The notes beneath the pieces were generated by a model that did no database searches, was not told where the DNA came from, and was given only the letters and a program-made list of their open reading frames with translations. A stretch of DNA of 64,000 bases. Source: Streptomyces tsukubensis. GTDB lineage: Bacteria > Actinomycetota > Actinomycetes > Streptomycetales > Streptomycetaceae. The position numbers and the translations under genes were made by a program. Positions 1 to 7,729 of this stretch are shown here, piece by piece (within the stretch, counting starts at the first letter, position 1; every line of letters begins with the position of its first letter). The stretch covers positions 1,178,001-1,242,000 of the forward strand of contig NZ_CP045178.1 of the NCBI RefSeq assembly GCF_009296025.1. The letters are read 5' to 3'.

Positions 1-3000
1 CCAGGATCTCCAGGACCTCGGCGCGCAGCTCCCGCAGGGCCTTCTCGTCGCGCCACTTGTCCCGCAGACCCTTGATATGCGGGTTGACTCCGCCCTGGGT
101 CATGTCGAGCAGCTTGGCCACATCCGTCTGGGTGGGCCAGGCCCGCAGCTGAGGCAGGCGCCCGTCGTCGCCGGGCAGGCGCAGCAGCGCGCGGGCCACG
201 ACGACACGGGTCTGGTTGCCGCCCACCGGGCCGCGCGGCCCCTTCACCAGTTCCGGCACCATGCGGGTGGCGAGCGCGTCCAGAGAGACCCGCCGCAGCG
301 CGGTGTCGTCTCCGGAGACCAGGGCCAGGTCGTCGCTGAGCCTGCGCTCCAGCCCCGACTCCGCCTTGGCCTTGGCCGCGTCCAGTTCGGCCTTGGCGAC
401 CTTGCGGCCCTCTCCGGTGAGCGGGTTCAGCTCCGCGGGGCGCAGCCGACGGCGCCATTCGCGGATACGACGCTGGATGTCGGCGCGGGTCTTGGCACCC
501 AGGCCGGGCTTGTTGATCAGGTCGCGCTCGCTGCGATCCAGCAGCTGTTCGACCGTGGTGATCTCCAGGCCGTACAGGAAGGACTCGGCGGCGGCGGTCA
601 GGCCCGACAGGGACAGGTGGGTGTCGAGCTGGGCGGCGGCGGCACGCTGGTCACGCGCCTCGTCCGAGGCCACGTCCTCGTCGGCGCCGTGGCCCTTGCC
701 GTGCGACGAGGGCACGGCCTGCTGGGACGCGTCGAGGAAGACCTTCTTCCACGCGTCCTGCATGTCCTTGAGCGTGGGGTAGCGGCGGCCGGCGTCCCGG
801 TGCAGGGCGCGGCGGAAGAACCCCAGCAGGCCCTCGCGCACCGGGGCCTCGAAGGCGTCCTTCTGGATCTCCGGGTACGGCATGTCGGCGGTGTCGGTCA
901 TCTCAGGCGTGACCGAGCCGTCCCCCCAGCGGGGCAGTTCGCCGGAGGCCATCTGGTGCAGGGTGACCGCGAGGGCGTACCGCTCGGCCTGGTCGTCGTA
1001 GACCGCCCGCCGGTTCACCGGGCCGCCGACGAAGGGGTCCAGGTATCCCTGGGTGCCGACAGCGGTCTCGTTCGCCGGGTAGGAGGCGAGCGAGAAGTCG
1101 ATCAGGACGAGTTCGCGGGTGCCGTTGGGGCGCTTGCGGATGGCGATGTTGTCCGGCTTGATGTCCCGGTGCCAGACGCCCTCGCCCTGGAGGAAGTCGA
1201 TGGCGCCGAAGAGCTGGTCGCCGTACTTCTCCAGGGTCTCCATGCCCATGGCGCCGAGCTCGCGCAGCCAGCGGGCGAGGGTCTCCTCGCGGGCCCGGAT
1301 CTTGCCGCTCGACCCGTCGTCGTCGGCGAGCTCCGCCTTCTCGTCACCGACGTACTCGACGGCGAGGACCGTGCGCTCGCCGATCTTCAGCGGCTCGGGC
1401 ACCACCAGGTTGATCACCCGGGAGTCGGCGCGCATCCGGCGCATCACCTGCGCCTCGTCCTCCAGCGTCGTGACGCTGCGGTCCGACACGGCCACCTTGA
1501 GGACGGCGAGCGGCCGGGTGCGGAACTCCTCGGCGCGCAGATCCCGTACCAGGTAGGCACGCGAGGTGGAGCCGGTGCCCAGGCGCCGGCGGACCTGCCA
1601 GCGGCCGCCGCCGAGTACGTCGCCGGGCTGGGCCTCCAGCGGATCGGGCTCCTGGGCCTCGGGCCCTGCCTGCGTCTCGGCCGGTTCGGCAGGGGCCATG
1701 GGCTCGACGGCCTGCGCACCCCGTATGCCCACCGACTCCTCGGCGTCGGCAAGGAGCTCGAGGAACTCGTCGACGGACTGCATTCGCTGCTCGGGACGGT
1801 AGGCCGTGGCGGCATGCACCAGCAGGTCGACGTCGTCCGTCACGCCGTCGACGACGGCCGACGGTGCGAGGCCGTCGCCGTCGCGCAGCATGGTCATGAC
1901 CTCAGCCTGGCTGGACGCCGGAGGACGGCCGGTGACCAGCAGGTAGGCGAGCGTGCCCAGGCCGTACACATCCAGCAGCACCGGGTCGGGTCGCGGGGCG
2001 GTCAGCTCCGGTGCCAGGTACGGCTCGGCGCCTTCGGCCACGTGCGCCGTGGACAGCGCCGTCGGAGCGAGGGCCGCGGCCGCGCGTGCCCCGCTGCTCG
2101 AACCGAGGCTACGGGCGCTGGCCACCTGCCAGTCGGCGATCTCCAGACGGGGGCGGAGCCACGCCTCCTCTTCGCCGAGCTTGCGCGGGCCGGGGACGAC
2201 GTCGACGGAGCGGGCGGCGAGGGCCCGGTGGTGGAGCAGGCCAGAATGGGCCGAGCGGATCGTCTCGGCGAGCTGTCGCAGCAGACCGAGGCGGGCCTGG
2301 ATGGTGAGCTGGTCCCCGTGGCGGCGGACGTACTCGTCGAGACGCTGCGCCCGCATGTCGTAATCGAAGAGCAGGGCCGGTCCGGCCGGGTGAGCCGACG
2401 GCTCGAAGGTCTTGTACTGCGCGGCTCCCCGGTGCTTGAAGCGGCTGAGTACGGCCGCCTCCCTGCGCGCCGCCCGTTCCACGGACTCGCGCGCCTCGGT
2501 GGTTGCGCCGCGTTCGCGCAGGTAGACACGGACGCGGACGGTCTCGTAGAGCTCCTTGTGGTGGCCGACGTAGTCCACCCAGGTCGGGCCGGATGCCAGC
2601 TCCTTGTCGAGGCGGTAGGAGCCGACCCACTTCTCGGCCTCGCTGGGACGGATGCCGGCCTTCTTCAGCCGCTTGGCGATGTCGAGCGAGCAGCCCTCGG
2701 TGATACGGAACCGTTCCTCGCGCGGTGGCCGTCCCAGCTCCTTGACCAGCTCCGCGACCGTGAAGATGTTCTGGCGCTCGTGGGGCGGCAGCTCCACCCG
2801 CAGCTTGGGGTTGGTGATGCAGACGGCTTCCCGGATCCACACCTTCTGAGCCTTGGGGTTGCCCACGCGTGCCAGCAGCCCGGACAACTCCGCGGACTTC
2901 TTGTTCAGCAGATGCAGCGGGTTGCCGTGGTCGACCTCTTCGCCGTTCCCCTTCGTCTGTACCCACGTGCCATACGGTGCGGCCAGGCGCCCGGCCCAGT

Positions 3001-3205
3001 CCTTCAGCTCGACCAGCCACACCCCGCCGGGCGCGACAACCAACAGGTCACACTCGCGAGGATGACCCGAATTGGCGGTGAAAGTGAAGTTCGACCAGGC
3101 TCGCCAGGGCTCGACACCGGGGAGCTGCTTCCTGATCGACTCCAGCCCCCGCTTCTCATGCCGGAACTCAGACTCGGTGACCGTCGTCCACCGGTCCTTC
3201 TCCAT
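1..3205 (-). CDS. pglW: PglW-type BREX/phage growth limitation serine/threonine kinase, N-terminal part (runs off left edge)
   Basis: The ATG at 3203-3205 opens a frame that stays open for 1068 codons to the window edge. The N-terminus is a NERD-type nuclease-like domain (about residues 12-110, with D53, E66 and K68 in VELKDW). A kinase-like segment at about 230-480 lacks clear catalytic motifs. The active-looking kinase is at about 540-800: lysine K570 in VLKVAV, HRDIKPDN at 679-686, and DFS at 703-705 in place of DFG. A helix-hairpin-like segment follows (YGLEITTVEQLL). This order matches PglW of the Streptomyces Pgl (BREX type 2) phage-defence system, which works with the PglX methylase, PglY ATPase and PglZ phosphatase. 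Those partners are not in the window, so whether the system is complete is unknown. The C-terminus is missing only because the window ends. The long open frame on the opposite strand is a GC-bias shadow. Confidence 0.85.
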   Translation of the reverse strand, partial: MEKDRWTTVTESEFRHEKRGLESIRKQLPGVEPWRAWSNFTFTANSGHPRECDLLVVAPGGVWLVELKDWAGRLAAPYGTWVQTKGNGEEVDHGNPLHLLNKKSAELSGLLARVGNPKAQKVWIREAVCITNPKLRVELPPHERQNIFTVAELVKELGRPPREERFRITEGCSLDIAKRLKKAGIRPSEAEKWVGSYRLDKELASGPTWVDYVGHHKELYETVRVRVYLRERGATTEARESVERAARREAAVLSRFKHRGAAQYKTFEPSAHPAGPALLFDYDMRAQRLDEYVRRHGDQLTIQARLGLLRQLAETIRSAHSGLLHHRALAARSVDVVPGPRKLGEEEAWLRPRLEIADWQVASARSLGSSSGARAAAALAPTALSTAHVAEGAEPYLAPELTAPRPDPVLLDVYGLGTLAYLLVTGRPPASSQAEVMTMLRDGDGLAPSAVVDGVTDDVDLLVHAATAYRPEQRMQSVDEFLELLADAEESVGIRGAQAVEPMAPAEPAETQAGPEAQEPDPLEAQPGDVLGGGRWQVRRRLGTGSTSRAYLVRDLRAEEFRTRPLAVLKVAVSDRSVTTLEDEAQVMRRMRADSRVINLVVPEPLKIGERTVLAVEYVGDEKAELADDDGSSGKIRAREETLARWLRELGAMGMETLEKYGDQLFGAIDFLQGEGVWHRDIKPDNIAIRKRPNGTRELVLIDFSLASYPANETAVGTQGYLDPFVGGPVNRRAVYDDQAERYALAVTLHQMASGELPRWGDGSVTPEMTDTADMPYPEIQKDAFEAPVREGLLGFFRRALHRDAGRRYPTLKDMQDAWKKVFLDASQQAVPSSHGKGHGADEDVASDEARDQRAAAAQLDTHLSLSGLTAAAESFLYGLEITTVEQLLDRSERDLINKPGLGAKTRADIQRRIREWRRRLRPAELNPLTGEGRKVAKAELDAAKAKAESGLERRLSDDLALVSGDDTALRRVSLDALATRMVPELVKGPRGPVGGNQTRVVVARALLRLPGDDGRLPQLRAWPTQTDVAKLLDMTQGGVNPHIKGLRDKWRDEKALRELRAEVLEIL

Positions 3206-3298
3206 CGCCCCTCGCTAACCTCGCCACCCCGTTATGGTGCGATCACACCGGTGACCGCAGGACATCGTATCGTCCGTGTGCCTACCGGCGAGATGCCA

Positions 3299-3514
3299 TT
3301 ACAGGGGGTCGATGAGGACGCGCAGGAATGCCGTCCACTGCAGGTGGCCGAAGGCGAGGGGCGTGCGGGCCGGATCCTTGGAGTCGCGGATCCGGATGGC
3401 GCCGTATGCCGTAGTGAAGCAGCCTGACCTGCTTTTCGACCGCCCGGTCAGGGCGCTATACAAGAACCGCTCATCCCGAAGTGGATGTACGACGCACTCG
3501 TCGCGCCACGGCAC
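3299..3514 (-). pseudogene. DUF397 C-terminal remnant
   Basis: This 71-codon frame ends in GAIRIRDSKDPARTPLAFG followed by HLQWTAFL. That matches the C-terminal half of the actinobacterial DUF397 family (VRDSKDP, then a W-x-x-F ending). The family's N-terminal W-R-K-S-S-Y-S block is absent; the upstream residues (MPWRDECVVHPL) do not look like DUF397. It lies 94 nt upstream of the pglW start on the same strand. DUF397 proteins normally sit beside an XRE regulator, so this is probably a leftover of such a pair. It is called a remnant from motif recognition only and is unlikely to be functional. Confidence 0.45.
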
Positions 3515-3634
3515 GAACCGCTGCTCTCGCCCAGGGAAACACCCTCAACCCCCGTCCCCCAGACCCGGCACACGCACGCGCTGCGCGGGATGCTGTTGCA
3601 ACGCCTGCAACCGGCGCATGCGTGGGCCCGACGT

Positions 3635-4767
3635 TCACTCGCCTGGAGCACCGTCGGTCCAGTCCATGTCGCTACTGAACGAGTTGAAAGGTGTCGCTGA
3701 CAACCGCCATTCACTCTCATCGGCCTTCCCCACGACGCCCTGCCCCTTTCCATTCACCAACCCCCAATAGAGATCCTCGGAGTCCGAGGACGCACTCCAG
3801 AATCCGAGGAAGCCAGCCACCGCCAGCTGGTCGAGCGCCTGAAAAAGGCCGTAGGGACGAGTCCACAGTCGCGCGCCATCCGGTCGACCTCGACACGCCC
3901 GTGATCGATTTGCTGCCTGGTGTACGCCGCGAGACAGAGTGCGATCACTTGGGGAAGCGGGCCATGGACGCCCGCGCGGCCGCCAGACGCCGCGCGCAAC
4001 GCCCAATCGGCGGCGCTCATGCGGTCCGGGCGGGCAGGAGACTGAGTGAACAACGCAGAGTCGAGGATCCGGGCGACTACTACGCTGCCGACAGCACCCA
4101 CGGCCGACACCCTGCAGAGCCACCCCGCCTGCTCCAGCTCGCACCACGGCTCCTGTCCGCGGCCCAGGCGAAGACTGCGGAGCACTCCCGTCGGCAACCG
4201 AACCTGCCCCGTGGAATTCATTCGCAACGCACACTGCACGGCGAGCAGCCGAGCAGCAGCGCCAGTGTGGGGCGGCAGGGCCGCGGCAAGGTAACTGAGC
4301 ATTTCCCGCACCCGGGCCTGGTCGCCCGGTCCTTTGGGCCGCCGTCTTCGGCGGCGAACCGTGCTGGCAGACGATGAGGCTGCAACCGCACCTAGGAATG
4401 TTTCCGGCACCACAGTGGCCTGCGCGGTCACCGCTGCGCATGCCGTACACGCGTCCGCCAGGCGCCAAACCCGCCCGCCTCGCTCGCGCGCGAGAAGCAG
4501 GCGGATGGGACCAGCGCAACCACGGTGGCGGGGATGCCAGCGACAGCCGCGCGCATGACACTGACAGGTCCGCATGTGCGTCGGCAGGACGTCGCACCGT
4601 GCATGCCCGGCGAGATGCTCCAGCGCCGCAGAACGAGCGGATGCGGCAGCGACTGGCCTGCCACCCTGGGCGCACTGTTGGTACACAAGTACCGGCCCGT
4701 TGGGCTGGGGACGCAATTCCACTGTCCACGCGCGCCGAACAGTCGGATGTGTAGTGCGGAGCCTCAT
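3635..4767 (-). pseudogene. Conserved streptomycete hypothetical, split by a frameshift
   Basis: From the ATG at 4765-4767 (MRLRTTHPTVRRAW) one frame encodes about 307 residues with a Cys/His-rich segment (CQCHARGCRWHPRHRGC) and a long helical body. The frame is lost at a run of five A on the plus strand (3842-3846; TTTTT in the gene). Reading resumes one frame over as QALDQLAVAGFLGFW and ends at the TGA at 3635-3637. Adding one T gives a continuous TAFFQALDQL with no internal stop, so one indel explains the break. The intact protein would be about 377 aa, and the C-terminal part looks like a winged-helix fold. I do not recognise a function. It is divergent from the small XRE regulator at 4940. 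The indel could be a true mutation or a homopolymer sequencing error. Confidence 0.6.
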
Positions 4768-4890
4768 GAGGCGCGTGTCCCTCCCATTCCCGTTCCGCGC
4801 CGATGTCCACCCCCGAGGGGGAGTGGAATGCGGCCACACGGTAGTGCAGACAGCTGCCCTCTCGCCCAAGCCGCCACCTGCAAAAACAGG

Positions 4891-4923
4891 GCAGAGGCCT
4901 GCACTGACAGGGCAGGCCTCTGC
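4891..4923. promoter_or_regulatory. Perfect 12-bp inverted repeat upstream of XRE gene
   Basis: GCAGAGGCCTGC (4891-4902) and GCAGGCCTCTGC (4912-4923) are exact inverted copies around a 9-nt spacer. The right arm ends 16 nt before the GTG start of the XRE regulator. The position suits an autoregulatory operator or a translation-blocking hairpin. The function is inferred. Confidence 0.5.
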
Positions 4924-4939
4924 ACCGTCGGATGGTCGA

Positions 4940-5203
4940 GTGACGATCTTCCCTCCCGATCCGGACTTCGAGGCGCTACGCCTGGAGCTCGCGCGCCTAC
5001 GGGCGGCACGGAGGTGGAGCTACGACGAAGTCGCCGCCCGCAGTGGCCTCGCCAGACGGACCCTCATCGAGATCGAGCAGGGCCGCACCATCGGGACCCT
5101 GAAGACCTGGCACGCCCTTGCGCACGCACTGAGCACTCCACTCGACGAACCCTTCGGCGCCTTGTGCAAGGGGCACGAACCTCCCGGGGAAAACGGCGGC
5201 TGA
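4940..5203 (+). CDS. Small XRE-family helix-turn-helix regulator
   Basis: This is an 87-aa protein starting at GTG 4940 (VTIFPPDPDFEALRLELARL). Almost the whole length is one Cro/C1-type HTH fold: the helix before the turn reads YDEVAARSGL, the recognition helix ARRTLIEIEQGR, and the next helix LKTWHALAHAL. The start was chosen because the family begins just before the F-P-P-D-P segment and an inverted repeat lies directly upstream. It is divergent from the frameshifted hypothetical at 3635-4767, with 172 bp between them, and probably regulates that gene and itself. Targets cannot be read from the sequence. Confidence 0.75.
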   Translation: MTIFPPDPDFEALRLELARLRAARRWSYDEVAARSGLARRTLIEIEQGRTIGTLKTWHALAHALSTPLDEPFGALCKGHEPPGENGG

Positions 5204-5412
5204 CAGTCCACCAAAGCGCCCACCGCCAACCATCCGAATCGGCGATCCAACATGAACGGTTGATCGAGGATTCGAAAGTCAGTTGCCGTAAATACGGCAG
5301 ACCGGGCGACACCTGCGGCAGCGCCACCGACTGTGCGGCGTGTTGCCTGGCAGGTTCGCCCGTATGCACTTTGCACCCACGCACCTGCACTGTCGGAACG
5401 CCATCCTTGCCC

Positions 5413-5740
5413 ATGCTCCACGTGCGACGTTCCTTTCAGGTAAACCCTGACAGCGCCAGCTGGCTGCTGCGTTTCGTTCCGACCGCTCACTGCCGGGACT
5501 GCGGCAACCGGATTGAGTGGTACCACCGCAGCAACGATCGGCCCGTCGGCCTGCATACACGCGAACTCCCCTCCTTTGAAGTTCCCGCCGCCGGCCGCTG
5601 GAACGTCAGTTCCGGTTTCGCCCATCCCGCGGGCGACGGCAGCGCAACGAGCCACGAGCCCCGACCGGGCACTGCGGGCACTTCGACGCCGGCTCGACGC
5701 CGTGTTGCATCGACGTCTTGACCAGCCGCTACCCGGCCCA
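5413..5740 (+). pseudogene. DUF6083-like zinc-ribbon protein, truncated and frameshifted
   Basis: From ATG 5413 the frame encodes CRDCGNRIEWYHR followed by RWNVSSGFAHPAGDGS, the hallmark of the streptomycete DUF6083 family (a CxxC ribbon, then a W-x-V-S-S-G-x-A-H-P-x-G-D-G motif). Right after that motif the frame becomes unrelated sequence ending at 5721. A DUF6083-like C-terminal helix (RALRALRRRLDAVLHRRL) continues in another frame at about 5668-5735. The middle with the second Cys pair is missing. I read this as a decayed gene with a small deletion and a frameshift. The function of the family is unknown. Confidence 0.55.
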
Positions 5741-6010
5741 GTAGGGCCAGGTCCTGCTGAACCTCAACCTCAGCCACACGGCCCGCATCGCCATTCGCCC
5801 GGCCGCAACCGCCCGAGGCCAACGCCCCCAGGACTGCATCCGCCACAGCGTGAACTAGGCCATCGCCCGTCGCGACCAAAACTCTGTCGGCGCCTGACAG
5901 TCCAACTCGAAGGACTGCCCGCCCACCACTCCCCTGAAGAAGTGCTGGTCTGCGCGGCCGACACCCTTCTCGGCCGCCGCTACTACCCGTACCACCGAAG
6001 CAATAACCCT
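5718..6010 (+). pseudogene. Possible decayed coding remnant upstream of the helicase
   Basis: One frame reads GQVLLNLNLSHTARIAIRPA followed by RPQDCIRH with in-frame stops. The neighbouring frame then continues as EEVLVCAADTLLGRRYYPYH. The amino-acid composition is protein-like, but no single frame is open. It could be the remains of a gene lying between the DUF6083 gene and the helicase. I cannot name a family. The support is composition and frame-switching only. Confidence 0.25.
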
Positions 6011-6079
6011 CCGCCGAGGCTCCCCGCGGAGCCGACAGCGAACGCCAAGCCAGCCTCCAACCCTTCTGCGGAGCCCTCT

Positions 6080-7543
6080 TTGCCCACTCCAACTGACGAA
6101 CAGGTCAAAGCCGCCGACGCTTTCCACGCCGGACACCATCTCGTCCTGCAGGCAGGTGCCGGCACCGGCAAGACCACGACCCTGGTCCAGCTCGCCACAG
6201 GAACCAAACGACGCGGCGGCTACCTCGCCTTCAACAAAGACATCGCCTCTGACGCCTCTACCCGCTTTCCCCGTACTGTGCTGTGCAAGACCGCCCATGC
6301 GACGGCATACGCCGCTCTCGGACACCGCTACGTTCGCCGCCTGAACAGCCCACGCCAGGCTGGCTGGAAGATCGGTCAAGCCCTTGGCATCACCCGAGCC
6401 GTTCAAATCGGCGACCGCGAAGTCGGACCCAGAACGCTGTCCAACACGGCGCTGCGCACAGTTACCCGCTTCTGCCACTCCGCAGACCACACACTCGCCC
6501 ACCACCACGTTCCGCCTCTGCGCGGTCTGGGAACGCCCGCCCAGCATGCCCAACTCGCCGAGGTGGTGTTGCCGTTCGCGGTCAAAGTCTGGGCCGACCT
6601 GCACAACGCCGATGACGGCATGGTCCGCTTTGAGCACGACCACTACCTGAAGATGTGGGCCCTGACGAATCCGAGGATCGACGCGGACTTCCTCTTCCTC
6701 GACGAAGCCCAGGACACGAACCCTGTCCTGGAGCAGGTCTTCGCTGCACAGCGTGACCATGCCCAACTCGTCATGGTCGGCGACTCCGCCCAGGCCATCT
6801 ACGGCTGGCGCGGCGCCCGCGACGTGATGACCGGCTTCGACGCCACACACCTCACTCTCACCCAGTCCTTCCGCTTCGGTCCCCTCGTCGCTGAACAGGC
6901 CAACCGGTGGCTAGAACTCGCTGATGCCCCGATTCGTCTGACCGGCAGCCAGTCCATCCCAACCGAAGTCGGTGACATCGCCCGCCCGGACGCGGTCCTC
7001 TGCCGCACGAACATTGGTGCCATGACTGAGGTCATGCGCCTACTAACGCAAGGTCACCACGTCGCCCTAACCCGCGGCGGACACACTCTGCAGGCTCTGG
7101 CGCTCGCAGCCCGCGCGCTCAAGGAAGGCCGCCGCACTGGCCACCCCGAGCTGGTTCTCTTCGCCTCCTGGGGCGAACTGCAGGACTACGCGGCGTACGA
7201 CCCTGCCGGCGGTGACCTCCAGCCGTTCGCCGATCTTGTCGATAAACATGGGCCCGACGCCATCCTCGCCGCAGTCGACGAACTCACCGACGAAGAGCAT
7301 GCCGACGTGACCGTCTCCACCGCTCACAAAGCCAAAGGCCGGGAATGGACCACCGTGAAGATCGGCGACTATTTCCCGCCGCCCAAGGAAACCGACCAGC
7401 GCGACGGTCAAGGCCGCCCGATCCCGGAGCCGATCAGCGACACCGACGCCCGACTCGCTTACGTCGCTGTCACACGCGCTCGCCGCCAACTCGACCTCGG
7501 CGGCCTGTCATGGATCGACTCGTACCCGTCACACCGGCGATGA
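6080..7543 (+). CDS. UvrD/Rep-like superfamily 1 DNA helicase
   Basis: This is a 487-aa protein read from TTG 6080, which has GGAG six nt upstream and begins right before the Q motif (PTDEQ). GTG 5942 is a longer alternative, but it lies in decayed sequence. SF1 motifs in order: Walker A AGAGTGKT (residues 25-32), DEAQD (208-212), VMVGDSAQAIYGWRG, QSFRF, a TVSTAHKAKGREW segment and the C-terminal VAVTRAR. It is shorter than housekeeping UvrD or PcrA (about 700-800 aa), as is usual for solitary actinobacterial helicases of accessory regions. It should translocate on single-stranded DNA using ATP. The gene is intact although its neighbours are decayed, so it may still be useful. A defence or element-maintenance role is possible but unproven. 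Confidence 0.8.
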   Translation: MPTPTDEQVKAADAFHAGHHLVLQAGAGTGKTTTLVQLATGTKRRGGYLAFNKDIASDASTRFPRTVLCKTAHATAYAALGHRYVRRLNSPRQAGWKIGQALGITRAVQIGDREVGPRTLSNTALRTVTRFCHSADHTLAHHHVPPLRGLGTPAQHAQLAEVVLPFAVKVWADLHNADDGMVRFEHDHYLKMWALTNPRIDADFLFLDEAQDTNPVLEQVFAAQRDHAQLVMVGDSAQAIYGWRGARDVMTGFDATHLTLTQSFRFGPLVAEQANRWLELADAPIRLTGSQSIPTEVGDIARPDAVLCRTNIGAMTEVMRLLTQGHHVALTRGGHTLQALALAARALKEGRRTGHPELVLFASWGELQDYAAYDPAGGDLQPFADLVDKHGPDAILAAVDELTDEEHADVTVSTAHKAKGREWTTVKIGDYFPPPKETDQRDGQGRPIPEPISDTDARLAYVAVTRARRQLDLGGLSWIDSYPSHRR

Positions 7544-7729
7544 CGTGACCTTCACGCCTCGTGGAGACCGTCCTGCTCCGGACGGCTCAAGTCCCGCAGG
7601 GCGTGGCGCAAGACCGCGGCCGTGCCCAGGAGCGGCAGGCGAGGCGCATCTCGAGCAGCGGAGTGCATGAATCATAAGCGTTGGTCAGGGCGTGACCGTC
7701 TGCCGCGTCGGCTGTTCGCGAGGTTCTAT

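Noticed and set aside
77-3427. 1116-codon plus-strand open frame
   Set aside because: It is antisense to the PglW gene, has a repetitive Gly/Arg/Leu/His composition and no domain; the minus strand shows clear kinase motifs.
7544-7729. Second end of the Tn7-like element
   Set aside because: A single TTGGTCA at 7681 with a nearby GTGACC is too little to define an end.
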